64,000 nt of DNA, taken from DASZIT01 sp963819695 (GTDB lineage Bacteria > Actinomycetota > Acidimicrobiia > Acidimicrobiales > RAAP-2). The stretch spans positions 868,001 to 932,000 of the forward strand of contig CAWFXD010000001.1 in assembly GCA_963819695.1 (NCBI GenBank), in the 5' to 3' direction. Positions within the stretch are counted from its first letter, which is position 1; each line of letters opens with the position of its first letter. The position numbers and the translations under genes were made by a program. Shown here one piece after another: positions 61,738 to 64,000 of the stretch. The notes below the pieces were generated by a model. That model saw only the letters and a list, made by a program, of their open reading frames with translations. It searched no databases and was not told where the DNA came from.

Positions 61738-63210
61738 GTGGCATCCCTGGATCCCCGCACCCCGGTGCTGGTCGGCGTGGGCACCGCCTCCGACGATGCC
61801 GAGGCCACCGACTTGATGATGGGGGCGTTGCAGGAGGCGGCGTCGGATGCCGGAGCCCCGCACCTCCTCGAGGCTATCGACCGGGTGGCGGTTCCCCAAG
61901 GTAGTTGGAGCTATCCCGACCCGGCTCGGCTGGTGGCCGACGGCGTGGGGGCCGGCTCGGCCCGCTCCCATCTGGTCGAGCTCGGGATCCCGCAACAGAG
62001 CCTCATCAACGAGGCGCTCTCCGCCATCCTCGACGGCTCGTCGGAGGTGGCGGCGGTGGTGGGCGGCGAGGCCAAGCGATGGGCCCGGGGCCCCGGTGCC
62101 GTCGAGACCGGTCAGCCCGGCGCGGCCCCCGACGTGGTCCGGCGCCGTGCCGGCACCCTGCTCGAGCCGGTGGAGGTGGCCACCCGGTTGTGGGACCCGG
62201 TCCAGCAGTACGCCATGATCGACAATGCCCTCCGGGCCGCCGACGGACTGTCGATCGAAGCGCACCGGGACGAGGTGGCCGAGTTGTGGTCCCGGTTCAA
62301 CCGGGTGGCCCGGGGGAACCCGGAGGCCGCCTTCCCGCAGCCCATGACCGCCGAGGAGATCGCCCGCCCGTCGCCGGCCAACCGTCCCCTGGCCTTCCCC
62401 TATAACAAATGGCACTCCACCCAGTGGACGGTGAACCAGGCCGCCGGGTTGCTGTTCTGCTCGGTCGAGGCGGCCCGCGGGTTCGGGATCTCGCCGGACC
62501 GGTGGATCTTCCCCCGGGTGGCGATCGAATCGAGCCAGGCGATGTCGCTGCTCCGTCGGGAGCGGCCGGACGCCTGGCCGGCCATGGGGGTCCTGGGCCG
62601 GGCGGCGGCGGCCCGCATCGGCCGCCCCATCGCCGAGGCCGAACTCATCGAGGTCTACAGCTGCTTTCCCGCCGCGGTCCGGGTACAGCAGCGCGAGCTC
62701 GGCCTGGACCCGTCGGGGACGCCGACCCTCACCGGCGGGATGGCGTTTGCCGGCGGCCCGTTCAACAACTTCGTCTTCCAGGCCACCGCGGCCATGGCCG
62801 GCGCCCTCCGGGCCGAGCCGGAGTGGCTGGGTGTGGTGACGACGGTGAGCGGGCTCCTGACCAAGCCGGGCCTGGCGGTCTGGTCGACCTCGCCCGACGG
62901 GCAGGGCCCGTTGCTCGGAGACCTGGGCGCCGAGGCCGCCCAGGTAACCGGTTCGGTCGAGGTGATCGAGACGCTGGAGGAGTACTCCGGGCCCGCCACC
63001 GTGGTCACCTACACGGTGACCCCGGACGGTTCCGCCGCCGTCGGCGAGCCCGGCGCCGCATCCTGGTCGCGGACGGTGGTGGTGGCCGACGCCGACGGCG
63101 GACGGCGTTGCGTGGCCATCAGCCAGGATCCGGAGGTGGCCGCCCAGGCGGTGACCGGCGAACTCATCGGCCGGTCGGTGGCGGTGAAGGCCGGCGCATT
63201 CACAATGTGA
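61738..63210 (+). CDS. Thiolase-like protein type 1 (TLP1), no N-terminal catalytic cysteine
   Basis: A 490-aa thiolase-fold protein plus an extra C-terminal OB-like domain of about 100 residues, as in TLP1 proteins of actinobacteria. The usual nucleophilic Cys position (near LINEALSAILDG) has no cysteine, and EVYSCFPAAVR and TGGMAFAGGPFNN stand in for the Cys/GHP motifs. It therefore probably lacks full thiolase activity and binds CoA esters. The GTG start overlaps its own GGAGG (61734-61738), so a CTG at 61747 with an 8-base spacing may be the true start. Confidence 0.85.
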   Translation: MASLDPRTPVLVGVGTASDDAEATDLMMGALQEAASDAGAPHLLEAIDRVAVPQGSWSYPDPARLVADGVGAGSARSHLVELGIPQQSLINEALSAILDGSSEVAAVVGGEAKRWARGPGAVETGQPGAAPDVVRRRAGTLLEPVEVATRLWDPVQQYAMIDNALRAADGLSIEAHRDEVAELWSRFNRVARGNPEAAFPQPMTAEEIARPSPANRPLAFPYNKWHSTQWTVNQAAGLLFCSVEAARGFGISPDRWIFPRVAIESSQAMSLLRRERPDAWPAMGVLGRAAAARIGRPIAEAELIEVYSCFPAAVRVQQRELGLDPSGTPTLTGGMAFAGGPFNNFVFQATAAMAGALRAEPEWLGVVTTVSGLLTKPGLAVWSTSPDGQGPLLGDLGAEAAQVTGSVEVIETLEEYSGPATVVTYTVTPDGSAAVGEPGAASWSRTVVVADADGGRRCVAISQDPEVAAQAVTGELIGRSVAVKAGAFTM

Positions 63211-63217
63211 AAGCCGG
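63191..63217 (+). terminator. Composite hairpin after the thiolase-like gene
   Basis: CCGGC (63191-63195) and GCCGG (63213-63217) enclose an inner TTCAC (63199-63203) - AAT - GTGAA (63207-63211) repeat. It overlaps the stop codon and could help end transcription before the toxin-antitoxin operon. The stem has an internal bulge. Confidence 0.35.
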
Positions 63218-63274
63218 TGGTGGTGTCGGCATCCTGCCGGCCGCGTGTATGACGCAACGTGATACAATTGATTC

Positions 63275-63514
63275 ATGGCACACGCAGTTTCGGTTCGGCT
63301 GGACGACGAGGTCCAGCGGGCTCTGAACACGCTCGAAGCATCCGGTATGAGCCGATCTGAGGCGATTAGGAAGTCGATCCTCGACGCCGCCTCCGCGCTG
63401 CGACGTAAGGAAGTCCTCCGGGACGAAGTGGCTGCGCTGGAAGCGGACGTGGATGACCTTCAGGAGATGCGCGAGGTCGCCTCGTTGATGGAGAGTCTCC
63501 GTGCTCCGGGGTGA
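63275..63514 (+). CDS. Ribbon-helix-helix antitoxin (MazE-like)
   Basis: A 79-aa protein. The N-terminal part is a ribbon-helix-helix DNA-binding segment (AVSVRLDDEVQRALNTLEAS, then SRSEAIRKSIL), and the C-terminal half is a charged helix that would wrap around the toxin. It overlaps the MazF-like gene by 14 bp, the usual antitoxin-toxin layout. A TACAAT hexamer (63263-63268) just upstream may be a -10 element. Confidence 0.86.
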   Translation: MAHAVSVRLDDEVQRALNTLEASGMSRSEAIRKSILDAASALRRKEVLRDEVAALEADVDDLQEMREVASLMESLRAPG

Positions 63515-63818
63515 CGTGTATGAGTTGCGATTGCCAAAAGGAATGGGCCATGAGCAGCGAGGTCGGCGATTCGGGGTAATTGTCCAAGCCGATGCGTTGT
63601 TGCCTCGCTCAGTTGTCTTGATGGCGCCGACGTCGACAAGCGCCCGCCCGGCATCCTTTCGACCCGAACTAATCGTGGATGGCGAGACGACGCGGGTTCT
63701 TGTCGAACAGGTTGGAGCAGTGGACGTCAACCGGTTGGGCGATCCGGTCGGGCACGCGACTGCCGAGGAAATTTGGGGAATTGACGAAAGCCTGCTGACG
63801 GTCCTTGGTCTCAGCTGA
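63501..63818 (+). CDS. mazF: MazF/PemK-family toxin
   Basis: A 105-aa PemK-like endoribonuclease. LRGDVYELRLPKGMGHEQRG with RRFGVIVQAD is the typical N-terminal core, where Arg and the loop form the active site, and PTSTSARPASFRPELIV follows. It starts at GTG inside the end of the antitoxin gene. MazF toxins cleave mRNA at short motifs to arrest growth. The gene lies at the right end; the final 182 bp of the window contain no gene that I recognise. Confidence 0.9.
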   Translation: MLRGDVYELRLPKGMGHEQRGRRFGVIVQADALLPRSVVLMAPTSTSARPASFRPELIVDGETTRVLVEQVGAVDVNRLGDPVGHATAEEIWGIDESLLTVLGLS

Positions 63819-64000
63819 TTGCCGCCAAGTCCGGAGATTCTTCCATCGATACAAGCCCCGTTGAGCGTTTTTCGGCCACTTGAAACCCGGATCTTGGGTC
63901 GTTCCGGACCCATCAAGTTCATCCGGCCGTAACCGGGACGAAATCTGACCGGTCCATCCTCTCAGGGTGGGGACGATCGGCAGCCTGCCCGTGTTGAGGG

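Noticed and set aside
63913..63935. FliA-like promoter (TCAAGTTC ... GCCGTAAC) at the right edge
   Set aside because: Spacing is only about 5 bases, far from the usual 11 or more, and no motility gene is visible.

Overview
The window is GC-rich DNA from an actinobacterium, most likely an uncultured or little-studied member of the Acidimicrobiia. This is inferred from the codon bias, frequent GTG and TTG starts, many paralogous acyl-CoA ligases and acyl-CoA dehydrogenases, menaquinone-type genes, and 'GYWLVGADGG / FGDA' wall-protein repeats. No rRNA, tRNA, CRISPR array, IS element or prophage was found. Most genes lie in short, tightly packed operons with 4-bp start/stop overlaps (ATGA, GTGA, TTGA).

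Layout. 1-3 kb: ACT-domain protein (partial), peptide deformylase, MBL-fold hydrolase, rubredoxin/ferredoxin-reductase-like flavoprotein. 3-7 kb (minus): a coupled MoxR ATPase - DUF58 - TgpA-like transglutaminase operon. 7.7-13.5 kb (minus): GlpD, enoyl-CoA hydratase, an alkylglycerone-phosphate-synthase-like flavoprotein and a glycerol-kinase-like gene; the last two each carry a single-base frameshift. 13.5-16.6 kb: Fur/PerR regulator, short rubrerythrin, GlpC/HdrD-like Fe-S protein and DUF3501, which look like a peroxide/redox module. 16.6-20.2 kb: TAT-exported phospholipase C, Ssb with two small ORFs, MsrB. 20.4-25.4 kb: acyl-CoA dehydrogenase, SDR, FadD3-like ligase, zinc alcohol dehydrogenase. 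25.4-36.3 kb: small enzymes, a secreted SGNH hydrolase with near-identical 132-bp repeats, a YCII/ECF sigma pair (sigma gene frameshifted), a methyltransferase, a haloalkane dehalogenase and an AhpD-like protein. 36.4-37.6 kb: remnant of an AAA ATPase beside a Xre/RES toxin-antitoxin operon with a clear inverted-repeat operator. 37.8-43.9 kb: geranylgeranyl-reductase-like flavoprotein, MenG-like methyltransferase, UbiA-like membrane protein, SRPBCC protein, tandem SGNH protein, GT2. 44-58.5 kb: a large catabolic block with three acyl-CoA ligases (one FadD17-like), SDR, P450 with its ferredoxin, flavoprotein monooxygenase, thiolase, a pair of acyl-CoA dehydrogenases preceded by a KstR-like operator, and an HSL-type esterase. 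58.5-64 kb: DHA2 exporter with a coupled unknown partner, rhodanese, DUF4031, TLP1-type thiolase-like protein, and a MazEF-type toxin-antitoxin pair.

Taken together, the two acyl-CoA regions fit oxygen-dependent activation (P450/ferredoxin, monooxygenase), CoA ligation and beta-oxidation of a bulky hydrophobic substrate such as a steroid, terpenoid or branched lipid. That substrate assignment is inferred from FadD3-like and FadD17-like sequences and one KstR-like box. All three frameshifted genes are on the minus strand and each has exactly one extra base, so assembly error must be excluded before calling them pseudogenes.
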